Assembly (NCBI RefSeq): GCF_024713975.1
Contig: NC_091102.1
Coordinates: forward strand, 13,397,001-13,461,000
Source: Paralichthys olivaceus
Taxonomy: Eukaryota > Chordata > Actinopteri > Pleuronectiformes > Paralichthyidae
Length of the DNA stretch: 64,000 nucleotides
Direction of reading: 5' to 3'
Shown: positions 13,401-23,729 of the stretch, one piece after another
How the letters are laid out: every line of letters begins with the position of its first letter
How positions within the stretch are numbered: the stretch's first letter is position 1
Notes under the pieces: model-generated
The model's input: only the letters and a program-made list of their open reading frames with translations
Told to the model about the DNA's origin: nothing
Databases searched by the model: none
Position numbers and translations under genes: made by a program

Positions 13401-14677
13401 TTCTGTAGTTATTAAATTATAATAATTAATTCAGTATTCAGAGAAGGCAAACACTATTATACCTCGATGCGATGTAACAGACTCACACTTCGTCAAGATA
13501 AGAATGATGCATTAGCTGGTATCCGGCTGCAGAGTGGAGGCGTTGAATTGAACAAAGTGCAGGATTAATATTTCTACAGGTACTTAGATTAATTTATGAA
13601 AACAGGGAACAGGAAAATCATTCTGAGCTCATGTGTTGCCATGAGAGTGACTGTTACCTTTTTCAAAAGGTAACACACAAACACATTGACTTGACCTTGT
13701 TGAAAGGCTTTCGACAGGAAGCGTCAGTGTGTGGACTGTACTTCAAAGCTGTGACTCACTCACTCGTGTAGTGTGGGCGACCATTAGAGTGTCATACAGA
13801 AACACTGCATCACTGAGCCATTTACAGTGTGTCAGTACACACTGTTAAGTAGTGTTGTGTATTTACTGTTCTGTATTATATCTTCCATCTGACAGTCTTT
13901 TTCACATCTGTATTCATTGTACCAGTGCTTTTCTTCCTGCATTTTAGTCACTAGAAACTTAAGCAACTAAATGGAATCCAGCCATAATTAGGGGCCATTT
14001 TAAAAGAGGCAAGAATAAGGATGGAAAGAGTTTACAGTGTGTGTGTGTGTGTGTGTGTGTGTTTATTTCAGACGGGCTGCTTGGTCAGTGCCACAGCTCT
14101 AAACAGGACCAGGTCCAGTACCAGGTGTCAGTTCCTGTTTTAAAGAGGATGCAGGAAGTCCTCAAACAGCTCATGCTCCAAGGTAAGATAGAACATAAAT
14201 ACCATTAATATTGTCTTTATCTAAGATTTACACTGAAGAATGAGTTCTGTATAATTCCTCGTGAGTTTCTTTTATGTGTCCTTATTTCAGCCAAGGGTGT
14301 GGTTTGGGAAGAAGCCATAGAATTTTGTGCTTTTTCATTGATTTCCCTCAGAAAAATTCATGGATCTTGATGAAAAGAAATCAGGCATCTTTTTCGGGGT
14401 GATATTTATGAGTGCAGATACATCCAGACACAGTGGATTTTAATGTGGTCTCATTAGGAACACCTCCTTTATAGTTTTGACAGTTTTTATATGAATAACA
14501 ACTCACTTTGTCTGTTATTAGAATTTATACCGAAAATGATGTGACCATAAAAAGTATTTTTCAGTCATAGTGATGTTTATTTGGTCCTGTGAACAAGTGG
14601 CCATTTTTCTGACACAAAATCTGAAATCAGTGCATGACCGGATGTAGGGACAGGATACATTTTGTCTCTCTTCCTCA

Positions 14678-14716
<39 letters not shown>

Positions 14717-14753
14717 CTTGCCTCAAACTCTCTGCCTCTGTGGCTTTGTATAA

Positions 14754-14785
<32 letters not shown>

Positions 14786-17700
14786 GTCACGTGCATATGC
14801 AGGTTTTTCATGGCAGGACGACATCACCCAGTATATTTTATCAAAGGAGCTGAAGAGAGTTCCTCGTACCACCCAAACCTCGAAGCCAAACTCCTCTTCC
14901 TCCACTTCTCATTCACCTCAGTAAGTATGCTGCAGTATATTTCACTCCTTCATTATCTCTCTATCCCTCTGCATCCATGCATATGTCTGATCATATCCTG
15001 TGTTGCCAGGTCTAAACAGCACATCCCCAGTCACCACAACTCAAGGTCTGGGTCCACATCTCCTGGTGGCAACTACGTGGACTACATGATTGTTGAGCCT
15101 CCTCAATCTCAAATGCGCATGCCGACAGCATCCATGGACCCATACACATACCACCAGGTTCACCACACATTGAATCTTACAACAATCAAAGCTCACAACG
15201 GTGCATCACAGTCAAGATCTTAGATGACAAGTAACCGTGTAAAACCTCTTCCAATCACAGCACAGGTACCAAGACGAGTTAGAGAGATCTCTCATAGGGG
15301 CGGGAGGCAGCTATGCCCGCCCCTCTTCAAGGTCCCAGGCCAATCAGAGAGAGCGTGAGCGTGAGCGAGAGCGAGAGCGTGAGCGTGACAGGCAGCTGCT
15401 ACAGGAGGCCTTGTCCCTCTACCTGGCATCTGCACAGCCCTCGTATCCCCACCGGGGGGCTGCTGCCATGGCCCCTGCAGGTAAAGGAAGCTTCATATAA
15501 ATGACAACACATTATAGAACATATTATAACTAAATACTTCTCTTTACAATCATAACTTATCATTCTCTGAGCAGGTCTGCCTTACTATGAGGACATGGAA
15601 CTGAAGATACCAGTGGACTATGTGGAGGACTACACCCTAGAGGAGAGACTTGGCACTTCAGGCAGACAGCAAATGCAGAACAAGAAGGTTGTTCAGGACT
15701 TCAGCTCTGGAAACAACAGTGAGAATAATGAATTCACAGTTACTTATACTCACATATATATATATATATATATATATAATATAATGTTCCCAAGAAAGGA
15801 AAAACACAACAGTTGCAACTGTTTTGTCTGGTGTGTAGATGGCTTGCTCCAGAGGATTTCGGAGGTCTTGCAGATGTACGGAGTCAACCCCAGAGAACTG
15901 AGTCAAGAGCAGCTCTACAAGCTCGCACTGATACTGCAGCTGCTGCAGGCCCAAGAGAAAACAGGTACATTCCCCAACATGTTCACAAAGGAACAAGAAG
16001 GGAAGAGTGGGGAAAAGTAATTATACTAAAACTACATTGATTGTGTTTTTTACGAGGGAGCATTAGGGTTATATTGAGGGGGGGAAAATCTGCTATTTTA
16101 AGAATAAAATCGCAATGTCGAGAATAAAGTCATAATTATTTCAATATAAAGGGTCCATTCTCAGGTAAAGAAAACAACAATTCCTACAATTAAGATGAAA
16201 CACACTTAGATCCTTTCCACTTAAATCTTACATACTGAACCTTTAAGAAGCCCTTATATTCTATCGTCATGATTTGAAGTAGTACTTGCCAAAAACATTT
16301 TGTCGTCATTTATCTCCCTCAGATCCAGTTGAGAAGGACCTCGTCACGCTCAAGGAGGTACATCAGCATCTATTCTAGGCGACGATTTCAAATTGCAATC
16401 AGGCACCTATTCTGTCACCAATGAATCTTGTATCATTTCCCTCCATAGATGCAGCTGTTAAAAACAGACAGTCAAATGTCAAACAAGCCGCAGAAGCCTG
16501 CTCCTGTTCACGGGCCGCCCGCTGCGTCTCCTGCACCCTCCTCTGCCTCAGTCCCGGCTACACCTCCAGCCAAGAAAACCAGCGTCCCCTCCTCTGCTCC
16601 TCAGCCTCCACAGGTTTCTCCTGCAGTGGCTGAGCAAGGCCTGAAGGAGCAGGGGCTGCCACTGGTTGAGGGAACGGGAGCCAAGGAGGAGTATGGGTAC
16701 ATTGTCACCAACCGGAGGTCAGCCCTCGAGCAAACGATTCTTCTGGTTGAGCTTGTTGGGAACAAGTCAAATCAGACATGATATCAATACAGAGGATGGT
16801 GTTTTTTTTCTTCCCAGTCCTCTGAGTCTGCATGATGGTGTGAAGCTGTTGGAACTACTGGCTGATAAGATTCACCTGACAACCAGCAGCTTCATCAACA
16901 TCAGGTAACACCACCACCCAGCAGCTGCTTTACAATAATTCCTAAAAAAAAAGGTTTGAAGTATCAAACGTGTGTGTGTTCCCAGTGTGGTGGGTCCTGC
17001 GCTGACGTTCCTCATTCTCCAGAATGAACACAACATGACGGTTGCGGAGGTGGCTGCCAAGGCTGGTGAGGCTCAACAACAGACACACACACACTCACAG
17101 ACACACACTCGCACCGACCCACACATTAACACAAACATAAAGTAAACAGAACCATTTGTTGGCTCATTATTTTGTAACTATCACATTTTTTTTCTGTCAA
17201 ATTCCATTTCACCAAAGCTTTTTTTTTCTATCTAATAATAAAATGTTTGTTTTTTGTTCTTCGACCCCCTCAGTGTCTGAAAAGACATTCCTGGAGTCTG
17301 AGATGAGCTTGAAGATCGTACAGACCGGCGTGGGAGAGGTACTCGCCACACACTTACACAGCCTCTGTGGAAAATGTCCTTTGTAACCCATCAGTAACAT
17401 ATGGAGCAGTTGTCACGGCAACAGAGATATAATCACTCCTCTCTGTTCTTTATCATTTTCACTTTAATCATTCACTGGCTCTAGTTTGACAGATTCAAGT
17501 CAAATCAATCTCCTAACTGTTGTTTCCACGTGGTAGTCACCACAAATTAGTTTGTGATGTTCCAGGAAATGGACTTGATGATTTTTGTTCGAGAAATAAA
17601 ACTGCACACACAAGACCTGTGATGTTAGAAGCACTTTATACGCTACATCAACGGTAAAGCTGCTTTCCCATGTTGCGTGTGGGTGTTGGTCTGTGCATGT

Positions 17701-17973
17701 AAACCGCTGTGAGCGTCTGCCGCCTGAGAGGAAATGACCAGGAAAAAAAAGCGTTTCACTTGTTGCCATGGCGTTTTATCTCCTGCACCTCCCCCCACTA
17801 CTTTGGCTTCCTGATCCCATGCAGGTGCTATGGCAACAGCCACAGGTGTCAACCACCTCATTATTCCCTCGTATTCAAAGGGGCTCTATTCCGGCTCCTG
17901 CATCTCCCATGTTGTGGAATTAATAAGGAAATGCACATTAGGACAACACACATATTATTTAATTAAAATTGAG

Positions 17974-18004
<31 letters not shown>

Positions 18005-19218
18005 TGAACAAAGATAAAATAGAGATATGATTAAAACAGGAGGCCATTATGAATTAATTAATGATGGGTTAACTACTCCAAGCGAAGAAAAGGGCAGATG
18101 CATGTAAATTGTAGCAACAGCTCACATTATTGAATTCTGGATAACAATATGTCATCTTTAACATGAGTGTGTCTAGTTTCTGATTAATTGTGTGTGTGTT
18201 CAGTTTTCCCAAATTTTATGCTCAAATTTTGTGGTTTGCTGCGGTTTTCCTCAGATTTATGAAAAAGCAAAACAAATAAAAAATAGTGGCAGCTGCAGTT
18301 TTCTTTTTGGGGCCTTTTGTTTTGTCTGTTATCGGACAGGTCAAAATCTTTGTAAGTTGCAGCTCTTGATTTATTTGTTAACATTGTAGGACCTTTAGAA
18401 TGTTTCAGTCTTGTGCGTGTGCGTGTGGAAAACCAGGACAGCTTTTGTTTAAAATGACACACCTGTAAAGTTGAGTGGTATTGGTTGTGCTCTTTTTAAT
18501 GGCTCCCTGAAGCAGAACTACCCTGACCTCTGTCTTTTAAAACTCATCTCTAAGCTGCTCATTGAGCACCTTGCTGTCATGTGCACTTGCAGAGAAACGA
18601 ATTTGTTGTTCAAATTGAAATGAGTGACCTTTGAATTGCAGGGGTGGGGGCAGGTTCCCTGGGGCGGCCTATAGCTTGTGATAATCTGTTGTCTTTGTGT
18701 TCCTCTCCACCCTCCTCCGCCACATGTCTTGCTCACTACTCTTCATTATTGTCTTTACATTTTTTCCCCAGAGGACAGATGCACGGGGCCTCCCTCAGGT
18801 AACCAGGGTTTCCCAGGGCTCCAGTGGCACGGTTATCACCCTTGTTTCCATGGCAGTCGTAGGTGGCTTGCTGGTATTGGCCATGGCCGTAGCTTGTCTG
18901 AGGCACTACGCTCAGCAAGTGACCAATGGCAAGCTCGGCCTGGGGCCAGAGGGAGGAGCAGAGACACACTTTGACTATCAGGCAAGACAACATCAGGATA
19001 TTAAGGAGGAAATAACATTTTATATATTTATGTATTTTAAACTATTAAAATGCAGTTAAATAACTTTGCTAAACCAGTTACCAGTGCAATTTATTTGTGA
19101 ATAAGTGTAGATTGTGTGTTTTGGTTGTAACTTTGATTACAGGCAACGAGCAAAGTTGTGAATTGATCAAAAATCTATCAGTTGTAATTTTAATTCTGAT
19201 CATCAATACAATAATTTA

Positions 19219-19257
<39 letters not shown>

Positions 19258-22200
19258 TCATTTATATTGCAAAAGCAGGATTTTTGATGTATCATTACTT
19301 TTGACATTTACTGTGACAAAATAGTAACTGATTATTGAACTGAACAATGTTGATGATGATGTTTAATTCAGTGTTATTTGTAATTAATAAATCCCGTTTG
19401 TCTCCCTCCCCCCTGTCCATTCAGGAGCTGTGTCGGCAGCACATGGCGTCCAAGTCCTCCTTGTGTCGCCAGGACTGCGTGGGCGGGGCGAGCAGCAGCA
19501 TGGCAGGGGCCGCAATAACCACGGGCGCTGGCGGCCGACGCGGCACCGACACGTCTCGCGTCAGCAGCGTCTCCTCCCAGTTCAGCGATGGTCCGCAGCA
19601 CAGCCCGTCCTCCACCCACAGCTCCACCCCGTCCTGGAGCGAAGAGCCGGCCCAGTCCAACATGGACATCTCCACCGGTCACATGATACTAGTGAGTGAG
19701 CACAGCCACTGGATTCTCCTGCTGCAGACCATGATGCTCATGAGCAGTTTTGAATGTCTCATGTACCGTGTCCCCCGCAGGCTTATATGGAGGACCACCT
19801 GCGTAACAAGGACCGTCTTCAGAAGGAGTGGGAGGCCTTGTGCTCCTATCAGGCTGAACCCAGCTCCGTAGCTGTGGCCCAGGGCCCAAGCAACATGGAC
19901 AAAAACCGACACGCTGTGTCCCTCCCCTGTTAGTGTCACTCTTTCTGTCTGTTCTAAATCACATTCTAAGCTTGTGTGTACATCATCAGTTTTTCCAAGG
20001 GAAAAAGTATAAAATATCCAGTTTTTAACCTAAACCATCTGTTTTCTCTTCTCTAGATGATCACTCTCGGGTGAAGCTGAAGCCTGAAGTAAACATAAAC
20101 AAACAAGATTACATCAACGCTAGCACTATTGTAAGAAATTATTCGAACGCTCACGTAAAAAGTTGTTTACATGGTGAAAAAAATGTCCCCGGTGTGTGGA
20201 TCAACAAAGTTTTATCTTATCTTATTTTTGCTCACTTCTTTTCCCAGCTATCTGCATACGAATGCAGATAAATTAAAAAGCCACTAACCGATGTCATTTG
20301 TCGTTGTGTTCCACCTCTTTTGCTCTCCATACGGACTGTTTACCTGCATTCAACTAAAGCCTGCTCAAATATGATTTGATTGGTTAAACTAGAAACGGAG
20401 ACGCCCTAAAATATTGTCCCTCACCTCCAGATTCTCATGTAGAATCTGTCTATAGAGATTACCCTCTAATTCAATATGGAGGTTTGAAGAAGCAACTATT
20501 GTTTAATCAATGTGTCATCTAATACACTATAAAATCCTTATATCTTGTTTTTCTACCCACCAGTCTGACCATGACCCTCGCCAACCAGCTTATATTGCCA
20601 CTCAGGGACCTCTGCCTCACACTGTCGCTGATTTCTGGCAGGTCAGTTCATTCCTTCTTGTTGTCCAGTTTACTGATTTTACTTTCTACTCAGTGATAAA
20701 TACAAATAATAAAAGGATGTAGCCCATTGGGCCGTCTGCCCGGTTACTGCCACACGTCACAGATTTGAAGGAATGTGTGGGTGTATTTGCGTCTATACAT
20801 CCCTGCGTGTGCTCCCTCTCTCCAGATGGTGTGGGAGAACGGCTGCACAGTGATCGTGATGATGTCAGCGCTGGTGGAGGATGGAGAGAAGCAGTGCGAG
20901 CGATACTGGCCCGACGAGGGCTCATCGCTCTACCACATCTATGAGGTGAATGACACCATGTGACTCATGAGCTTTAATTTGAACTAAAAATGTGGAATGC
21001 TCCCTCGCGTTAGTCACAGTTCTGACGTCAATAGAAGTTAGATTTTGAGGAAGAGACCAACTTTGAAAATATACAACACCTGTAATCATGAGTTTAGACA
21101 GGTATTCATCAGGTAATCTGTACTGTCCTGCATGTTTTTATGTGGCTTTGATTTTCTGCCTCAGAGGAGAATGAGCATTTTGTATAATATGCCACTGTAT
21201 GGTTTAAATGAAAAAGGAAGAGATATGAATTCCATCTTATAGAAATAAGAAATACAAACATCAATCCCTCTATCTTTGATAGTTTGTCTCCCTCTGGTGG
21301 CAAAGTGAGTTTACTTCAAGATGTATTCCCTCTTGTATAATCACAGTATTTTTCCAGTTTTGTAAGAGATGCATGTTATAAAAATAAAAACAATTCAAAG
21401 GCATATTCACTTACCACAAAACCAATTGAAAGGTGTGATGTGCTAAAGGTCAGGGAAGAACCAACTCAAATTTGGCACTGATTAAGAACAGGAACATTTT
21501 CATGTTGGTACATTTCATACATTTCTCAGAGAATAATTCATGGATATTTGGTCCAGATCCAAATAAGAATCTGGATCTCGGGAAATTAAGTGTGCTTTCA
21601 TAAGGGCACTGTTTGGCCTTGGCAGAAGAATATACTGTGATTTTGATTTGCTTGTTGGCCTTGCTTGATGTTGCAAGGCATTTCCCCCCCTTTCTCTAAC
21701 GCTCTCATTTCATTTCGGCCTGCCCCCCCTCCCTCTCCTCATCAGGTGAACCTGGTGTCAGAGCATATCTGGTGTAAGGACTTCCTGGTGCGCAGCTTCT
21801 ACCTGAAGAACGTCCAGACTCAGGAGACCAGGACCTTGACACAGTTCCATCTGCTGAGCTGGCCGGCCAACGGCATCCCCACCTCCACACGGCCGCTGCT
21901 TGACTTCCGCAGGTAGAAGACAGCACACACACACACACACACACACAAAGACTATCCCCGCATTTGATCTTTATTTCAGCTGGTGCCACATCCAGGTAAA
22001 ACAGGTCGACAGGATTTAGTGGGTGAAATGTAATAGTGACTCAGTCATGAAATCTTTGAATCATCGTCATCACCTCCATCTCTTTGTTTCCCTTCTTCCT
22101 GTCATCACGCATCGTTTTGAATCAATCGAAGCATGTTTGCTTTTAATTTCCTAATATCCTTTATCTTCCATCATCATCATCATCAACCCCCACCCCTCTC

Positions 22201-23501
22201 TCCCTCTCTCCTGGTGTGCAGGTTGATAGGTTTGTACTTTAACATCTCCCAGTGTCATTTTTGTGGTTTGCAGCTAGTACTCTGGCTCCAGTTGCATAGT
22301 CACAAAAATGAGCATTGGCAGGTGTGACTGGCTACTGCAAGAGAGACAGTGAAACTGTGGCTCTTCTCTCACTCGTTCCTGTTTTCCCACCTCGCTGTCC
22401 TTCACGGCCTCTTGCAGTTTCCATTTTTTTTTCTGTCCTCCCCCTTTCTTATGTTATTGTTTTCATCTGACACTCACGTACGTCTTTCCATTCCTTATCT
22501 AATACCATCTTGCATTTCATTCCACCCACTGTTACTAGGAGTGGTACAAGAGACTTTTTATCCTTTGCTGTGCGCATATAGTGTCACTCTGTTTCTCTAC
22601 TTTCCCTTGTTCCCTTGCTTTTCAGGAAGGTGAACAAATGCTACAGAGGTCGCTCCTGCCCAATCATCGTTCACTGCAGGTAAATGAAAAGAATCAGAGG
22701 GCAGAATTTGCAGAAAGATACAATATTTGACATGGGGGTAAAGGTTAAACTCTGTGGACGATCACGTGTGCTTTGACATGTTTCCTCATGTGTCACACAG
22801 CGATGGCATCAGCAGGACTGGCACGTACATCCTCATTGACATGGTGCTGAACCGCATGGCCAAAGGTGAGACACTGATTCAAACACACACACTCTCTCCA
22901 CAACATGTAACTTAGTGTCTAAACCTCCAGAGACGGAGCCCATAGATTATCTAACATGATTTGTGTATTTAGGTAGGTCAGCAGTTTTGGGTGAAGGGGG
23001 AATTATGTCATGTTATCTGTTGTGGACACTGAGAACTAAAGTCACAATGTGGATAAACAATTCTTATTATGGGATATTTGAATTATTAGTATTCATCTAT
23101 TACATGCATACTTAATGGGAAGGTTAGCTGGAAAGCTTTTGTACCTCTTCTTGTTTTATTATCTCCCCCATCATTTTCATTCCATTTTGTGGGGGCGTGG
23201 CGCGTGACATAAAGAAGAAGCCTTTTAATTTTGGTGCTGTTCAAAATTCTGGGTCAAATCTTTTAAAATCACATACAGAGGAAAGTCAATCCTAAACCTC
23301 TTTAAGATAATGTTCTTGGTGGTGAATGGTTGAAAAGTGGATTTGAGTGAAGGGTCTTATTTTCTGTAGCACCGTAGGACATGTCAAACACTGTAGTGAT
23401 GTTGTTGCTGTTGTCACCAGGAGTGAAGGAGATTGACATTGCAGCCACACTGGAGCACATCAGAGACCAGAGACCTGGCCTGGTCCACACCAAGGTACCA
23501 G

Positions 23502-23566
<65 letters not shown>

Positions 23567-23729
23567 TGTGTTTGCGTGTGTCAAGCATTTCCCTGTTACC
23601 TTGTGCAGTGTTTCTTTTCTCAAACCGTCCCTCTCCCATCTTCTCGCTCCTCCTCAGGACCAGTTTGAGTTTGCGCTGACAGCAGTAGCAGAGGAAGTGA
23701 ACGCCATCTTGAAAGCGCTGCCACAGTGA
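7417..23729 (+). CDS. ptprn: receptor-type tyrosine-protein phosphatase-like N (IA-2)
   Basis: Single-pass membrane protein of neuroendocrine dense-core granules and a catalytically dead member of the receptor PTP family. Coding exons: 7417-7492, 10593-10643, 14072-14182, 14803-14920, 15010-15157, 15261-15480, 15575-15718, 15839-15964, 16323-16357, 16449-16717, 16818-16904, 16986-17065, 17274-17338, 18772-18981, 19425-19691, 19781-19928, 20057-20130, 20564-20641, 20826-20945, 21746-21912, 22626-22679, 22801-22865, 23421-23494, 23658-23729. Phases agree at every junction and sum to 952 codons (human about 979). Order: signal peptide (1-22); RESP18-like cysteine region (GCLFERKLC...GQC); RE-rich linker; SEA-like ectodomain ([21 protein letters not shown]); membrane span about 531-555; cytoplasmic PTP domain about 690-945. 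The 'WPD' loop reads WPAN (848-851) and the P-loop [10 protein letters not shown] (Cys882), so it should be inactive. Intron 5 (15158-15260) has a weak donor and is the least certain junction. Confidence 0.95.
8877..8889. promoter_or_regulatory. RFX X-box-like site, ptprn intron 1
   Basis: GTTGCTATGGCAA combines a near-consensus left half-site and an almost complete right half-site. It lies 1.4 kb into the first intron, a usual place for enhancers. The call rests on motif similarity alone. Confidence 0.3.
10517..10530. promoter_or_regulatory. RFX X-box-like site before ptprn exon 2
   Basis: GTTGCCATGGAAAT matches the left X-box half exactly and the right half loosely. It lies 62 bp before exon 2. 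Confidence 0.3.
10652..10806 (+). repeat. two CA microsatellites after ptprn exon 2
   Basis: (CA) runs lie at about 10652-10676 and 10784-10805. The first begins 8 nt beyond the exon 2 donor (gtgagtac). They read as CA in the transcript. Confidence 0.85.
10950..10963. promoter_or_regulatory. RFX X-box-like site, ptprn intron 2
   Basis: GTCTCCATGGCAAC has the CCATGGCAAC core typical of strong RFX sites. It lies 307 bp after exon 2 and just beyond a GC-box-like 'cccctcccc'. Motif evidence only. Confidence 0.35.
11395..11560 (+). mobile_element. 3' fragment of an L2/CR1-type LINE reverse-transcriptase ORF
   Basis: The translation contains [12 protein letters not shown] and, after a frame change, [17 protein letters not shown]. 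These resemble the conserved tail of fish non-LTR retrotransposon ORF2 (roughly LWNSLP-RS...FKK-LKTHLF). Only the extreme C-terminal end is present, it is frame-shifted, and it lies inside ptprn intron 2. It is a dead fragment. Confidence 0.5.
13040..13180. other. GC-rich intronic patch, possible enhancer
   Basis: Within the AT-rich intron 2 of ptprn, about 140 bp are GC-rich and carry a canonical AP-1/MAF-type TGACTCA (13115-13121), two GATA-type motifs (AGATAA, TTATCT) and a 'ggccggccgg' block. It has no coding potential. The composition contrast is seen directly; enhancer function is a guess. Confidence 0.25.
14037..14062 (+). repeat. (GT)n tract against the ptprn exon 3 acceptor
   Basis: A GT run of about 26 bp ends 9 bases before the acceptor of exon 3 (14072), where a polypyrimidine tract would usually lie. 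The intervening 'tttatttcag' is the only pyrimidine stretch left. Confidence 0.85.
14290..14480 (+). repeat. dispersed teleost repeat (copy 2 of 3)
   Basis: A decayed copy of the 3177-3510 element, recognisable from 'aaaattcatggatcttgatg', 'gggtgatatttatgagtgca' and 'gattttaatgtggtctcatt'. Intronic in ptprn (intron 3). Confidence 0.4.
14680..14786 (+). repeat. CA tract and GT tract facing each other, ptprn intron 3
   Basis: (CA)n at about 14680-14713 and (GT)n at about 14759-14786 are inverted complements 45 bp apart, so the transcript could fold into a long CA:UG hairpin. The GT run ends 17 bases before the exon 4 acceptor (14803). Confidence 0.8.
15754..15780. repeat. (TA)n microsatellite in ptprn intron 7
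   Basis: About 12 TA units in a 120-bp intron between exons 7 and 8. Confidence 0.8.
16145..16246 (+). repeat. partial MITE copy in ptprn intron 8
   Basis: The right-hand third of the element described at 44924-45304. It shows 'gtaaagaaaacaacaattcc', 'agatgaaacacac' and the terminal 'aaatcttacatactgaacct'. The left part is absent. Confidence 0.55.
17409..17422. promoter_or_regulatory. RFX X-box-like site, ptprn intron 13
   Basis: GTTGTCACGGCAAC has both X-box halves as an imperfect inverted repeat. It lies 70 bp after exon 13. Two further half-matched sites lie in the same intron at 17762-17774 (GTTGCCATGGCG) and 17825-17837 (GTGCTATGGCAAC). Confidence 0.35.
18982..19424 (+). other. ptprn: GC-AG intron (ptprn intron 14)
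   Basis: Exon 14 ends with ...FDYQ at 18981 and the intron begins GCAAGA; it ends tccattcag before ELCRQHM at 19425. Human IA-2 reads FEYQDLCRQHM across the same point, so the junction is fixed by protein and phase. CAG|GCAAG is the standard form of the rare GC-AG class. No nearby GT donor keeps the frame. Confidence 0.85.
19219..19255. repeat. (TA)n microsatellite in ptprn intron 14
   Basis: About 18 TA units inside the GC-AG intron. Confidence 0.85.
21440..21645 (+). repeat. dispersed teleost repeat (copy 3 of 3)
   Basis: A degraded copy sharing 'ttcatggatatttggtccag', 'atctggatctcggg' and 'tttggccttggcag' with the 3177-3510 element. Intronic in ptprn (intron 19). Confidence 0.45.
22240..22330 (+). 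ncRNA. mir153b: mir-153 microRNA precursor (mir-153b-like)
   Basis: The sequence folds as a hairpin. The 5' arm (22254-22275, starting gtcatttttgtgg) pairs with a 3' arm at 22292-22313 that reads TTGCATAGTCACAAAAATGAGC apart from normal loop mismatches. The outer stem ccagtg/cattgg closes it. The loop cagctagtactctggctcca is nearly that of human mir-153-1. The 3p seed TGCATAG is intact; AAAAATGAGC rather than AAAAGTGATC is the variant I recall for zebrafish miR-153b. It lies in the sense orientation inside ptprn intron 20, as mir-153-1 lies within human PTPRN, so it is probably co-transcribed with the host gene. The family targets neuronal and secretory transcripts (established knowledge). 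Confidence 0.95.
23504..23581 (+). repeat. (GT)n tract next to the ptprn exon 23 donor
   Basis: About 29 GT units followed by a GCGTGT-interrupted tail. The run begins 10 nt after the exon 23 boundary (23494) and fills half of a 163-bp intron. Confidence 0.9.
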
